Notes under the pieces: model-generated
Databases searched by the model: none
What the model was told of the DNA's origin: nothing
The model's input: the letters and a program-made list of their open reading frames with translations, nothing else
Shown: positions 7,976 to 14,490 of the stretch, piece by piece
How the letters are laid out: every line of letters begins with the position of its first letter
Numbering within the stretch: the first letter of the stretch is position 1
Made by a program: the position numbers and the translations under genes
Assembly: GCA_041628815.1 (NCBI GenBank)
Contig: JBFKOL010000078.1
Span: 1-14,490, forward strand
Source: JBFKOL01 sp041628815
Lineage (GTDB): Bacteria; Bacteroidota; Bacteroidia; Chitinophagales; Saprospiraceae
DNA: 14,490 bases
Direction of reading: 5' to 3'

Positions 7976-8443
7976 TTATGGTTCGTTCACCTCGTATCCA
8001 TCATTGGCATACAACCATTCCAAAACATCGCGTGCATCACCAATGGACAAATTTTGGTTGGGCATTCTGACAAGGCATTCTTTAAGGAGGGCTTGTGCCG
8101 CCGGGTCTTCGGCCAGCATGACTTCTACATTGGTGACCATATTCATGATCCATTCCGGTTTCCTGCGCTCAGAAATGCCTGCGAACCCCGGCCCCACTAC
8201 CCGCTGGGCAGTTGTCTTGTGACAGGCAGCGCATTTCATATCGTAAATAGATTTGCCGCGATTGACCATATCTGCAATTAATGGGGTGTTCAGTTTAACT
8301 TCTTTGATTTCACCGATCCCTTTACCCTCATCGATCGTCTTATTTTCTTTATTGGATCTGGAAGATGCCGCATCGGAATTTGCCGTGCCTCCACCACAAG
8401 AAATGATGGTGGCTGCCATCATCAAAACAAGTAGAATTTTCAT
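7976..8443 (-). CDS. Monohaem cytochrome c lipoprotein, likely NosZ electron donor
   Basis: 155-residue exported class I cytochrome c. The first 15 residues are a short lipoprotein signal ending at Cys16 (TIISC), followed by a polar linker of about 40 residues. The haem site is CAACH (71-75), and Met127 in RMPNQNLS is the likely distal ligand. It is expected to be anchored to the outer face of a membrane and to carry electrons. Clade II nos clusters commonly encode small cytochromes c (NosC1/NosC2 in Wolinella); this gene may play the same part, but orthology was not tested. It sits 40 bp behind the Rrf2 regulator gene and 16 bp ahead of the membrane-protein gene. The cytochrome and membrane protein together are the best local candidates for a quinol-to-NosZ electron route. 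Confidence 0.9.
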   Translation of the reverse strand: MKILLVLMMAATIISCGGGTANSDAASSRSNKENKTIDEGKGIGEIKEVKLNTPLIADMVNRGKSIYDMKCAACHKTTAQRVVGPGFAGISERRKPEWIMNMVTNVEVMLAEDPAAQALLKECLVRMPNQNLSIGDARDVLEWLYANDGYEVNEP

Positions 8444-8483
8444 TGTTAATAAGTTTGAATTTTAGTCAAAATAAAATAGTTCT

Positions 8484-8909
8484 TTAGACATTCAATGGAC
8501 TGATTTGTTTTCCGTGCACGAACTGTTCAATCGAGGCATTTTTCATTTGATAAAAAAGACCTTCCCTCGATGCTACTGCCTGGAAATGGAGAGGGCAAGG
8601 CACTTCATTTGAACAATCGGACTTTCCAAGAATACACTGTTCGAATCCTTTATCACCTTCGATGGCGACTATCACGTCATAAAGAGTCTTAGAACGGTTG
8701 ATATCATTTAGATAAAATCCCCCGCCAGGACCTCGGACAGACGATATGATATCCTGTCGCGCCAGCTGCTGCAAAACCTTAGCCAGAAAATATTTAGGAA
8801 TGTCGAGGGTCTTTGAGATCTCGCTAACACCCATGATTCCCCTGCCGTTCTCAGTTGAAGCCAACAAAATGACTGCCCTCAATCCGTATTGTCCTGCTTT
8901 GGTAAACAT
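8484..8909 (-). CDS. Rrf2-family Fe-S regulator, NsrR/IscR-like
   Basis: 141-residue cytoplasmic DNA-binding regulator. The N-terminus (FTKAGQYGLRAVILLA) and the recognition/wing region (YFLAKVLQQLARQDIISSVRGPGGGF) are typical Rrf2 winged helix. Three cysteines at 92, 99 and 105 (C-x6-C-x5-C) sit where NsrR and IscR bind their Fe-S cluster. NsrR proteins use the cluster to sense NO; the spacing here is closer to NsrR than to the IscR pattern C-x5-C-x5-C, but this alone does not separate them. As first gene of the operon holding the cytochrome c, and divergent from nosZ, it probably controls one or both units. A palindrome 25 bp before its start (8934-8945) is a candidate autoregulatory operator. 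Confidence 0.92.
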   Translation of the reverse strand: MFTKAGQYGLRAVILLASTENGRGIMGVSEISKTLDIPKYFLAKVLQQLARQDIISSVRGPGGGFYLNDINRSKTLYDVIVAIEGDKGFEQCILGKSDCSNEVPCPLHFQAVASREGLFYQMKNASIEQFVHGKQISPLNV

Positions 8910-8933
8910 ATATGAAACTTAGTTCATTAAAAG

Positions 8934-8945
8934 GATAAATTTATC
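8934..8945. promoter_or_regulatory. Palindrome GATAAATTTATC, candidate Rrf2 operator
   Basis: A perfect 12-bp inverted repeat lies 25 bp upstream of the regulator start. The outer A and T at 8932 and 8947 also match. Each strand contains TAAATTTA, one base from the Bacteroidota -7 box TAnnTTTG, so the palindrome may overlap the promoter of the regulator gene. That layout suits autorepression. The protein that binds it is an inference. Confidence 0.45.
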
Positions 8946-9040
8946 TTCTATAGTCAACTTTTTGAAATCAAATTCATCAAATCACTCACTTGACAGTAAT
9001 AGTGCGCAAGATCAATAAGCTTTAAAATTACAGTAATGAT

Positions 9041-9050
9041 GATGATCATC
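9041..9050. promoter_or_regulatory. Palindrome GATGATCATC upstream of the FNR box
   Basis: A perfect 10-bp inverted repeat. Its centre TGATCA recurs inside the FNR box 22 bp downstream, about two helical turns away. It may be a second, weaker site for the same regulator, or chance. Confidence 0.3.
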
Positions 9051-9057
9051 GAGGTGT

Positions 9058-9071
9058 TTGATAGTGATCAA
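9058..9071. promoter_or_regulatory. Perfect FNR-type box upstream of nosZ
   Basis: TTGATAGTGATCAA matches the FNR/Anr/DNR consensus TTGAT-N4-ATCAA at every specified base. Its centre is about 110 bp before the nosZ ATG. Crp/FNR-family regulators with this site activate respiratory genes at low oxygen or with NO. No such regulator is encoded in the window. Confidence 0.75.
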
Positions 9072-9074
9072 TGC

Positions 9075-9086
9075 CCACATTTGTGG
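9075..9086. repeat. Inverted repeat CCACATTTGTGG
   Basis: Five-base arms CCACA and TGTGG around TT form a perfect 12-bp palindrome just after the FNR box. Its right arm shares bases 9084-9086 with the next inverted repeat, so the two could not form hairpins together in RNA. Confidence 0.4.
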
Positions 9087-9104
9087 CAAAGCAGAGATTT
9101 GCCA
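9084..9104. repeat. Inverted repeat TGGCAAA-N7-TTTGCCA
   Basis: Two perfect 7-base arms separated by 7 bases. The 21-bp dyad is the right size for a dimeric regulator site and covers GAGATTTG, a possible -7 box of nosZ, so a bound repressor would block it. If transcribed, it is also a 7-bp hairpin. Confidence 0.45.
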
Positions 9105-9174
9105 AAATAAGACATTATACTCTTTTAATAAGAATAACCTTACTTGGTAACATCAATTTTCAAAACTCCACGAA

Positions 9175-11169
9175 ATGAAAAAATTTAATAGTATTTGGAT
9201 TTTCTTTTTGGCGGCTGTGGGACTGGTAGTACTGGTTCAATACAGTTGCAACACCACCGGTCCTGGTTCTGGTATGGGTGCTGGTGCCCTAGGAGGCGAT
9301 GTCGCTTCCCAGGTTTACGTCCCACCTGGACAGCACGATGAATTTTATGCCTTCATGTCAGGCGGCTTCAGCGGGCAGATTGCTGTACATGGATTGCCGT
9401 CAGGCAGGCTCTTGCGGATAATACCCGTATTCTCGGTGGATGCTGAAAAGGGTTATGGTTTTAATGAAGAGACCAAGGCCATGCTTAATACATCCTTCGG
9501 GTTCGTACCGTGGGATGATTCTCACCATCCCGAGCTGTCACAGACTGCCGGAGAGACCGATGGACGCTGGATCTTCATCAACGGGAACAATACACCCCGT
9601 ATCGCTCGTGTGGACCTTACCACATTTGAAACTGCCGAGATCATCGAGATTCCCAATAGCGGTGGCAACCATAGCTCGCCCTTCACGACAGAGAATACAG
9701 AGTATGTGGTGGCCGGAACCCGTTTTGGCGTTCCCTACCCTCAAAAGGATGTAGCCATTAATACTTATGAGGAAAACTTCAAGGGAATGCTGACGTTCGT
9801 TTCGGTAAGTGAAGAGGGCAACATGGAAATTGCTTTCCAGGTCCTTCTGCCTGCTTTCGACTATGACCTTGCTCATTCAGGAAAAGGCAAGTCCCATGGC
9901 TGGACATTTTTCACGACCTACAATACAGAGCAGAAATCGACACTTTTGGAGGTAACAGCTTCTCAGAATGACAAAGACTTCATTGCGGCTGTCAACTGGA
10001 AAAAAGCCGAAGAATACATTGCTCAAGGAAAATTCAGAGAAGTACCGGCCAATTACGCCAACAATGAATACGATGAAAGGACCCATATGGCCACGACGAC
10101 GATGAAGAAATCTGTGAGGGTCCTTACACCGGCAGAATGTCCGGGTCTGGTATATTTTCTGCCCACGCCTAAATCACCACATGGCGTTGATGTGGATCCA
10201 ACCGGTGAATACATCGTCGGCAATGGAAAACTGTCGGCTGACCTCACGGTACATTCATTTACGAAGATGCTTGCCGCCATCGAAAATGAAAGTTTCGAAG
10301 GTGAAGTGGCTGGGGTGCCGATTTTGAAGTTTGAGGACGTCGTGGCAGGCACGGTCGCCGAAGCTGGCTTAGGGCCATTGCATACAGAGTTTGATAATCG
10401 CGGCAATGCATATACATCTTTTTTTATCACTTCTGAGGTGGTAAAATGGAAAGTAGGTACATGGGAAGTTCTTGACAGGGCACCCTCATACTACTCCATT
10501 GGTCACCTGATGATACCGGGTGGCGACACTAAAAACCCACAAGGCAAATACCTTGTAGCACTGAATAAGATCACTAAAGACCGTTATCTTCCGACGGGGC
10601 CTGAGCTTTGTCACTCTGCTCAGTTATATGACATTTCCGGGGATAAAATGAAATTGTTGCTCGATTTTCCGACCCAGGGAGAACCCCACTATGCACAAGG
10701 TATATCTGCTGACAGGGTGAAACCCAAAGTGAAGAAGTTTTACCCCATCGAAGAAAACGAGCATCCGTTCAGAGCAATGGGTGAGAAAGATGCCCGTGTC
10801 GAACGCGAGGGAAACAACGTACACGTTTACATGACCACGATTCGAAGCCATTTTGCACCCGACAATATTGAAGGCGTCAAGATCGGTGACAAGGTTTATT
10901 TCCACATTACGAACCTTGAGCAAGACTGGGATGTCCCTCACGGCTTTGCAGTCATGGGAGCGAACAATGCTGAATTACTGATAATGCCAGGTCAGACCGA
11001 AACGCTTCTCTGGGAGCCCAAGTTTGAAGGCGTTTATCCATTTTATTGTACGGATTTCTGTTCCGCTTTGCACCAGGAAATGCAAGGGTACGTCCGTGTG
11101 TCTCCCCGGGGATCTCAGATTGCCTTGAGTTGGAGACTTGGCGAAGATGAGAATGTGGAATCAGACTAA
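9175..11169 (+). CDS. nosZ: Nitrous oxide reductase, clade II (Sec-exported)
   Basis: Terminal reductase of N2O respiration, reducing N2O to N2 outside the cytoplasmic membrane. 664 residues. The N-terminus MKKFNSIWIFFL has no twin arginine, so export is by Sec, the mark of clade II; Cys25 (QYSC) may be lipidated but the lipobox is poor. The seven CuZ histidines can be placed: His117 and His118 (DDSHHPELS), His166 (GGNHSSP), His336 (KSPHGVD), His403 (GPLHTEF), His444 (SIGHLM) and His480 (ELCHSAQ). The C-terminal cupredoxin domain has the CuA ligands His589, Cys625, Cys629, His633 and Met636 in CTDFCSALHQEM. The enzyme therefore looks intact and active. It is the first gene of the nos operon, behind an FNR-type box, and no Shine-Dalgarno is seen. 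A strong hairpin follows the gene. Confidence 0.97.
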   Translation: MKKFNSIWIFFLAAVGLVVLVQYSCNTTGPGSGMGAGALGGDVASQVYVPPGQHDEFYAFMSGGFSGQIAVHGLPSGRLLRIIPVFSVDAEKGYGFNEETKAMLNTSFGFVPWDDSHHPELSQTAGETDGRWIFINGNNTPRIARVDLTTFETAEIIEIPNSGGNHSSPFTTENTEYVVAGTRFGVPYPQKDVAINTYEENFKGMLTFVSVSEEGNMEIAFQVLLPAFDYDLAHSGKGKSHGWTFFTTYNTEQKSTLLEVTASQNDKDFIAAVNWKKAEEYIAQGKFREVPANYANNEYDERTHMATTTMKKSVRVLTPAECPGLVYFLPTPKSPHGVDVDPTGEYIVGNGKLSADLTVHSFTKMLAAIENESFEGEVAGVPILKFEDVVAGTVAEAGLGPLHTEFDNRGNAYTSFFITSEVVKWKVGTWEVLDRAPSYYSIGHLMIPGGDTKNPQGKYLVALNKITKDRYLPTGPELCHSAQLYDISGDKMKLLLDFPTQGEPHYAQGISADRVKPKVKKFYPIEENEHPFRAMGEKDARVEREGNNVHVYMTTIRSHFAPDNIEGVKIGDKVYFHITNLEQDWDVPHGFAVMGANNAELLIMPGQTETLLWEPKFEGVYPFYCTDFCSALHQEMQGYVRVSPRGSQIALSWRLGEDENVESD

Positions 11170-11189
11170 GAAAGAACGATTATGGACAT

Positions 11190-11222
11190 GGTGGGAGCCC
11201 TCATTTTAAAGGGTTTCCCACC
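11190..11222 (+). terminator. Strong hairpin between nosZ and the NosB-like gene
   Basis: GGTGGGA (11190-11196) pairs perfectly with TCCCACC (11216-11222). A second stem CCCT/AGGG, joined by a G-T pair and one bulged T, encloses an 8-base loop. It starts 20 bp after the nosZ stop. No T-tract follows, so a partial terminator or 3'-end RNA stabiliser is likelier than a full stop. Either would give more NosZ than accessory protein. Confidence 0.55.
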
Positions 11223-11248
11223 GCGTCGAGATTGAAGTAATCTACATT

Positions 11249-11884
11249 ATGAGAAATATTCTTCCCCGCATATTGATGGTACTTGCTGCCGCCTCTTTGC
11301 TATCGCTCTTTATCTTTCCAATGTGGCGAATAACATTGATAGCGGCGCAATATCCCGAGGGGGTAACCATGTACATTTGGATCAATAAATTGGGTGGCGA
11401 GACACCATCGACCATTCAAAACATCAACATCCTAAATCATTATGTCGGGATGAAGTTTATTGAAGAAGATTCTTTTCCCGAGTTGAAATACTTTCCTTAT
11501 ATCGTAGGAAGTATGGGTGCTATGGCTGTGCTTATTGCCCTGGTCAATAGAAAAAGTCTTTACTTGGCCTGGACAGTGGTAATGGTGCTTCTCGCCATTG
11601 CCGGAATCTACGACTTCTACCTGTGGGAATATGAATATGGTCACAACTTGAGTCCCGATGCCCCGATTAAAATTCCGGGGGCATCGTTCCAGCCGCCTCT
11701 CATCGGTACTAAGAAAATATTGAATTTCGTCGCAATGTCATTTCCACATACAGGAGGTTACCTAGCCGGAATCTCAATGTTCCTAGCCGCATCGGCATGG
11801 TGGATCAAGCATAAATCTGGTTTGCAAACCGATTTGCCCGTGGTTAAAACCAACTCAAGAGAAACCCAAATTTTCACACCCTGA
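11249..11884 (+). CDS. NosB-like small membrane protein of clade II nos clusters
   Basis: 211 residues with about four membrane helices (roughly 8-32, 80-99, 104-123 and 160-186). Distinctive stretches are YPEG (35-38), LNHYVGMK (62-69), and the aromatic/charged IYDFYLWEYEYGHNL (120-134), then SFPHTGGYL before the last helix. Clade II nos operons usually have a small membrane protein, NosB, right after nosZ, and position and topology fit; identity is inferred from these, not from an alignment. Its function is not established; a part in NosZ maturation or electron supply is often suggested. His64, His132 and His166 could bind a metal or haem, but this is not shown. The gap to nosL is 2 bp, so the two are probably cotranscribed. 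Confidence 0.72.
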   Translation: MRNILPRILMVLAAASLLSLFIFPMWRITLIAAQYPEGVTMYIWINKLGGETPSTIQNINILNHYVGMKFIEEDSFPELKYFPYIVGSMGAMAVLIALVNRKSLYLAWTVVMVLLAIAGIYDFYLWEYEYGHNLSPDAPIKIPGASFQPPLIGTKKILNFVAMSFPHTGGYLAGISMFLAASAWWIKHKSGLQTDLPVVKTNSRETQIFTP

Positions 11885-11886
11885 TT

Positions 11887-12354
11887 ATGGTGCCAATGAA
11901 AAATATTCAAATTATTATCTGGCTGTTTTGTAGCTCTATAGTGTTTCTGGCATGTACTCCGAAACCCTTGCCGATAGCCTACGGCGAGGTTCATTGTGCC
12001 TATTGCAAAATGACCGTCGTGGACCGGCAACACGCTGCACAAGCAGTCACCAAGAAGGGCAAGAACTTCTATTTTGACGCCATCGAATGTCTCATTGATT
12101 TTACAGATCAAAAATCCAATGAAGAATGGTCATACCTGCTCGTCTGTGATTATGCAAGTCCTGCAAATATGATAGAGGCCAAGTCCGCTCATTACCTGAT
12201 ATCCAGGGCAATTCCAAGTCCTATGGGTGCTTATCTTTCGGCCTTTGGCAGTAGAGATATGGCGCAATCCATGTGGAGGGAAAAGGGTGGCGATCTGTAT
12301 GACTGGACACAAGTGAAAAACAGGAAAAATCTATCAATGTCTTTAAATCAATAA
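11887..12354 (+). CDS. nosL: Copper-binding lipoprotein NosL
   Basis: Outer-face copper chaperone that supplies Cu(I) for NosZ CuZ assembly. 155 residues. A lipoprotein signal ends at Cys23 (VFLAC). The core motif CAYCKM (37-42) supplies the Cys and Met residues usual in NosL, followed by FDAIECL (63-69) and SRAIPSPMGAYLSAFGSRD (106-124), all family signatures. ATG at 11887 lies 2 bp after the preceding stop; a second ATG at 11896 (MKNIQ) would give a more usual lipoprotein signal and cannot be excluded. It lies before nosD rather than at the operon end as in many denitrifiers. The fasciclin gene follows after 10 bp. Confidence 0.94.
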   Translation: MVPMKNIQIIIWLFCSSIVFLACTPKPLPIAYGEVHCAYCKMTVVDRQHAAQAVTKKGKNFYFDAIECLIDFTDQKSNEEWSYLLVCDYASPANMIEAKSAHYLISRAIPSPMGAYLSAFGSRDMAQSMWREKGGDLYDWTQVKNRKNLSMSLNQ

Positions 12355-12364
12355 AACGAATACA

Positions 12365-12916
12365 ATGCAAAAGTCAATTTTAAACATGAGCTTGATATGC
12401 ATGGTTTTCTGCCTGGCATGCAATCAGGCCGGACCTAAATCCGATTCCTCGGGTTCGACTACATACGAGAAAGGCCAATCCACCGTTCAGGACGAATTGT
12501 CAGACAACAACATCCTGCAAATTGCCATTGGTTCTGCTGATCATACGACGCTGGTCGCTGCTGTCCAGGCTGCAGAACTTGAAGATGTCCTTGTAAATGC
12601 CGGGCCACTGACTGTATTTGCACCAACCAATGCGGCCTTTGACGCCCTACCGGAAGGTACAGTCGCAGATCTTCTCAAACCTGAGAATAAATCGAAACTG
12701 GCGCGTATCATAAAATACCACGCTTCCCCGGGTAAGTACATGGGTGATCTTCTGAAGAATAATATGAACCTGTACCAAGCCAGCGGTCATTATGTGAAGG
12801 TGGAAAAAAGCGATGATGGTGAAATCATGGTTGGAGGAGCCAAGGTTTTAGGCACGGTGGAGGCATCCAATGGAGTGGTGCATGTGGTTGACAAGGTGAT
12901 GTTACCTCCGTCATAA
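12365..12916 (+). CDS. Fasciclin (FAS1) domain lipoprotein in the nos operon
   Basis: 183-residue exported lipoprotein with one FAS1 domain. The signal ends at Cys19 (CLAC), and a polar Ser/Gly linker of about 25 residues follows. The domain runs from about residue 47 to the end: LTVFAPTNAAFDALP (82-96) is the first conserved box, then KYHASPGKY (117-125), and the closing NGVVHVVDKVMLPP. FAS1 domains mediate binding or adhesion outside the cell in many organisms; a catalytic role is not known. Tight spacing to nosL (10 bp) and nosD (21 bp) shows it belongs to the operon. It could be a scaffold or docking partner for NosZ, NosL or the cytochrome, but that is inference only. No metal-binding motif was recognised. 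Confidence 0.88.
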   Translation: MQKSILNMSLICMVFCLACNQAGPKSDSSGSTTYEKGQSTVQDELSDNNILQIAIGSADHTTLVAAVQAAELEDVLVNAGPLTVFAPTNAAFDALPEGTVADLLKPENKSKLARIIKYHASPGKYMGDLLKNNMNLYQASGHYVKVEKSDDGEIMVGGAKVLGTVEASNGVVHVVDKVMLPPS

Positions 12917-12937
12917 TCTATTACAAAAGCTTAATCA

Positions 12938-14209
12938 ATGGGTGTCTTTGGCAGTTGTGAAATTAGAAGCAGGATTGGTACTACGACCTCAATGGTCGTG
13001 GTACTTTCCTTCTTTGTATTTCAAGCTGCAGCCAGGACCATTGAGGTTTGCCCGAATTGCGTTCATCGGACAATAAAAGAAGCCATCAAAACGGCTAATA
13101 CCTTTGATACGATTGTCATTAATGACGGCACCTATTACGAAACAGGCATCTTGATCGATAAGTCACTGACAATCGTGGGTCGAGGCAATCCCGTACTGGA
13201 CGCGCAGAAAGGACCCGGGATAATGGTGATCATCGCCGATCACGTTGTAGTAAAGGGGCTCACCTTTGCACATGTCGCTACTTCTTATATTGAAGACCAC
13301 GCGGCTATAAGGGTAAAAAAGGCAAAACATTTTCACATTTCTGACAATACCATCATAGACGGCTTTTTTGGCATTTACCTGGAGAATGCTTCTGACGGAA
13401 TCATTGTAAATAACGTCGTGCAGGGGAAAGCCGTTGAAGAAATGTCGTCGGGGAATGCCATACATCTTTGGTATTGTAAACGGGTTGAAATAAAATACAA
13501 CGAAGTATCTGGCCACAGGGACGGTATATACCTCGAATTTGTCGATCAGGCGATAATCGAGAACAATGTAAGCAGGAAAAATCTCAGGTATGGTCTTCAC
13601 TTCATGTTTTCGAATGATGACGTGTATGCATCCAATACGTTTGAAGAAAATGGGGCCGGTGTGGCAGTTATGTTTTCCAAGAACATCCGAATGATCGAAA
13701 ACATCTTTGTGCGAAACTGGGGAAAGGCGAGCTATGGACTCTTGTTGAAAGAGATATACGACGCTAGAATCGCCGGTAATAGATTTGCTCACAATACCAT
13801 TGGTATCTATGTGGAGGGATCTACGAGAATTAACTATACAGACAACATCTTCGAGCGAAATGGATGGGCCTTGAAGGTGTCGGGAGGCTGTCTCGACAAT
13901 ACGGTATCAAACAATGATTTTTTGGACAACTCATTTGATCTTTCTATAAGTCAAAACATTAATGAAAACCGGTTTGACGGGAATTACTGGAGTACCTACA
14001 GTGGGTATGACCTCGATAAGGACGGCACCGGGGATGTTCCTTACAGACCTGTGAAACTTTTCAATTTCATCGTTGACCGCACTCCGGAAGCATTGGTTTT
14101 GCTGCGTAGTCTTTTCGTCGATATTGTAAATTTTGCGGAGAAAGTGAGCCCGATATTTACGCCTGACAACGTTGTTGATCATTATCCAAAAATGCGAAAG
14201 ATACACTGA
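12938..14209 (+). CDS. nosD: NosD, periplasmic beta-helix copper-site assembly protein
   Basis: Exported right-handed beta-helix protein of 423 residues, needed with the NosFY ABC transporter to mature the NosZ CuZ site. A Sec signal occupies the first 33 or so residues (hydrophobic MVVVLSFFVFQAAA); Met19, ATG at 12992, is a possible shorter start with a more usual signal. The body is a run of PbH1/CASH repeats, seen as recurring N-x-(I/V/F) turns such as ISDNTIIDG, IENNVSRKN, ASNTFEENG and IAGNRFAHN from about residue 110 to 345. The C-terminus has the NosD hallmark GNYWSTYSGYDLDKDGTGDVPY (346-367 region). The nosF ATG follows after one base, so translation is probably coupled. Confidence 0.95.
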   Translation: MGVFGSCEIRSRIGTTTSMVVVLSFFVFQAAARTIEVCPNCVHRTIKEAIKTANTFDTIVINDGTYYETGILIDKSLTIVGRGNPVLDAQKGPGIMVIIADHVVVKGLTFAHVATSYIEDHAAIRVKKAKHFHISDNTIIDGFFGIYLENASDGIIVNNVVQGKAVEEMSSGNAIHLWYCKRVEIKYNEVSGHRDGIYLEFVDQAIIENNVSRKNLRYGLHFMFSNDDVYASNTFEENGAGVAVMFSKNIRMIENIFVRNWGKASYGLLLKEIYDARIAGNRFAHNTIGIYVEGSTRINYTDNIFERNGWALKVSGGCLDNTVSNNDFLDNSFDLSISQNINENRFDGNYWSTYSGYDLDKDGTGDVPYRPVKLFNFIVDRTPEALVLLRSLFVDIVNFAEKVSPIFTPDNVVDHYPKMRKIH

Positions 14210-14210
14210 A

Positions 14211-14490
14211 ATGCCACAGATTGATATTACGGGTCTTTCCAAAACATACGGTCATAATAAAGTCTTGAGATCGTTGGATCTTAGACTCGGGGAAACAGGA
14301 ATCGTTGCGGTACTGGGACCCAATGGTTCTGGGAAGACGACTTTGATCAAATGCATATTGGGCTTGGTGATACCTGATAAAGGCAGCATAAAACTCAATG
14401 GTGAACCTATCATTAATACCTATGCATTCAGGAACGAAATTGGTTACCTACCGCAAATTGCTCGTTTTCCAGAGAATTTGACAGTGAAAG
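14211..14490 (+). CDS. nosF: NosF, ABC-type ATPase for NosZ maturation (3' end outside window)
   Basis: Cytoplasmic ATPase of the NosFY transporter that works with NosD. Only the first 93 codons are present; the frame is open to the window end. The Walker A motif GPNGSGKTT is at residues 36-44 and the Q-loop glutamine is Gln82 in GYLPQ. The stretch PQIARFPENLTV is typical of NosF. The signature motif and Walker B lie beyond the edge. The ATG at 14211 starts one base after the nosD stop. nosY is expected downstream but is not in the window. Confidence 0.92.
   Translation, partial: MPQIDITGLSKTYGHNKVLRSLDLRLGETGIVAVLGPNGSGKTTLIKCILGLVIPDKGSIKLNGEPIINTYAFRNEIGYLPQIARFPENLTVK

Larger units (their letters stand above)
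8910..9174. promoter_or_regulatory. Divergent control region between the Rrf2 operon and nosZ
   Basis: 265 bp, AT-rich, without a credible ORF. It holds five symmetric elements, given separately: one near the regulator gene and four clustered at 9041-9104 on the nosZ side. No unambiguous -33/-7 or -35/-10 pair was found. Weak nosZ candidates are GAGATTTG (9094-9101, like TAnnTTTG) and TATACT (9116-9121). With the first, the FNR box would be centred near -41; with the second, near -63. Both are usual places for an FNR-type activator. Confidence 0.7.

Noticed and set aside
7841..8281. 146-codon plus-strand frame over the cytochrome c and membrane-protein genes
   Set aside because: It runs antisense across two well-supported genes and resembles no family.
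8990..9018. TTGACA at 8990-8995 as a -35 box for nosZ
   Set aside because: The hexamer 17 bp downstream is CAATAA, a poor -10, and the implied transcript start would lie upstream of the FNR box, which would then not act as an activator site.
11190..11222. Hairpin after nosZ as a complete intrinsic terminator
   Set aside because: No run of T follows, and the downstream genes belong to the same pathway and lack a clear promoter of their own.
13163..13792. 209-codon open frame on the minus strand within nosD
   Set aside because: It is antisense to a clearly coding nosD with strong family motifs and shows no recognisable domain.
1..14490. CRISPR arrays, transposases, integrases, tRNA or rRNA genes
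   Set aside because: No spaced direct repeats, DDE-type or recombinase proteins, or tRNA-like folds were noticed on either strand by reading. A tRNAscan or Infernal run would settle the RNA genes.

Overview
The window looks like chromosomal DNA of a member of the Bacteroidota. The evidence is the Sec-exported, Bacteroidota-style nitrous oxide reductase with its small membrane partner, several short-signal lipoproteins, a DUF2141 protein, mostly absent Shine-Dalgarno sequences, and promoter-like elements resembling the Bacteroidota -7 box. No mobile element, CRISPR array, tRNA or rRNA was seen. The genus cannot be fixed from the sequence alone.

Left part (1-6715), housekeeping and mixed genes. 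A 5'-truncated TolB-like/TPR protein is followed closely by DNA polymerase IV (dinB), which probably starts at a TTG behind a strong Shine-Dalgarno. A hairpin separates dinB from a convergent minus-strand pair: an ACAD10/11-type acyl-CoA dehydrogenase, downstream of a Spinster-type MFS transporter. Next comes a plus-strand exported DUF2141 protein. It overlaps by 8 bp the end of a RluA-family pseudouridine synthase, which is the last gene of a minus-strand operon.

Right part (5795-14490), nitrous oxide respiration. Two divergent transcription units leave a 265-bp control region (8910-9174). Leftward: an Rrf2/NsrR-type regulator with three cysteines suited to an Fe-S cluster, a monohaem cytochrome c lipoprotein, a 12-helix membrane protein with an HxHxH motif (possibly related to haem-copper oxidase subunit I or NnrS), and the pseudouridine synthase joined to it by an ATGA overlap. 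Rightward: nosZ (clade II, Sec signal, all expected CuZ and CuA ligands visible), a hairpin, a NosB-like membrane protein, nosL, a FAS1 (fasciclin) lipoprotein, nosD, and the start of nosF, which runs off the window.

How it fits together. NosZ reduces N2O to N2 outside the cytoplasmic membrane. NosL and NosDF(Y) serve copper-site assembly. The cytochrome c and the polytopic membrane protein are the best local candidates for bringing electrons to NosZ, since no NosR is visible. The control region holds a perfect FNR-type box (TTGAT-N4-ATCAA), three further inverted repeats, and a perfect 12-bp palindrome in front of the Rrf2 gene. This suggests joint control by oxygen (Crp/FNR family) and by NO or Fe-S status (Rrf2 family). 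The least explained parts are the 415-residue membrane protein, the FAS1 lipoprotein inside the nos operon, and the stacked inverted repeats.
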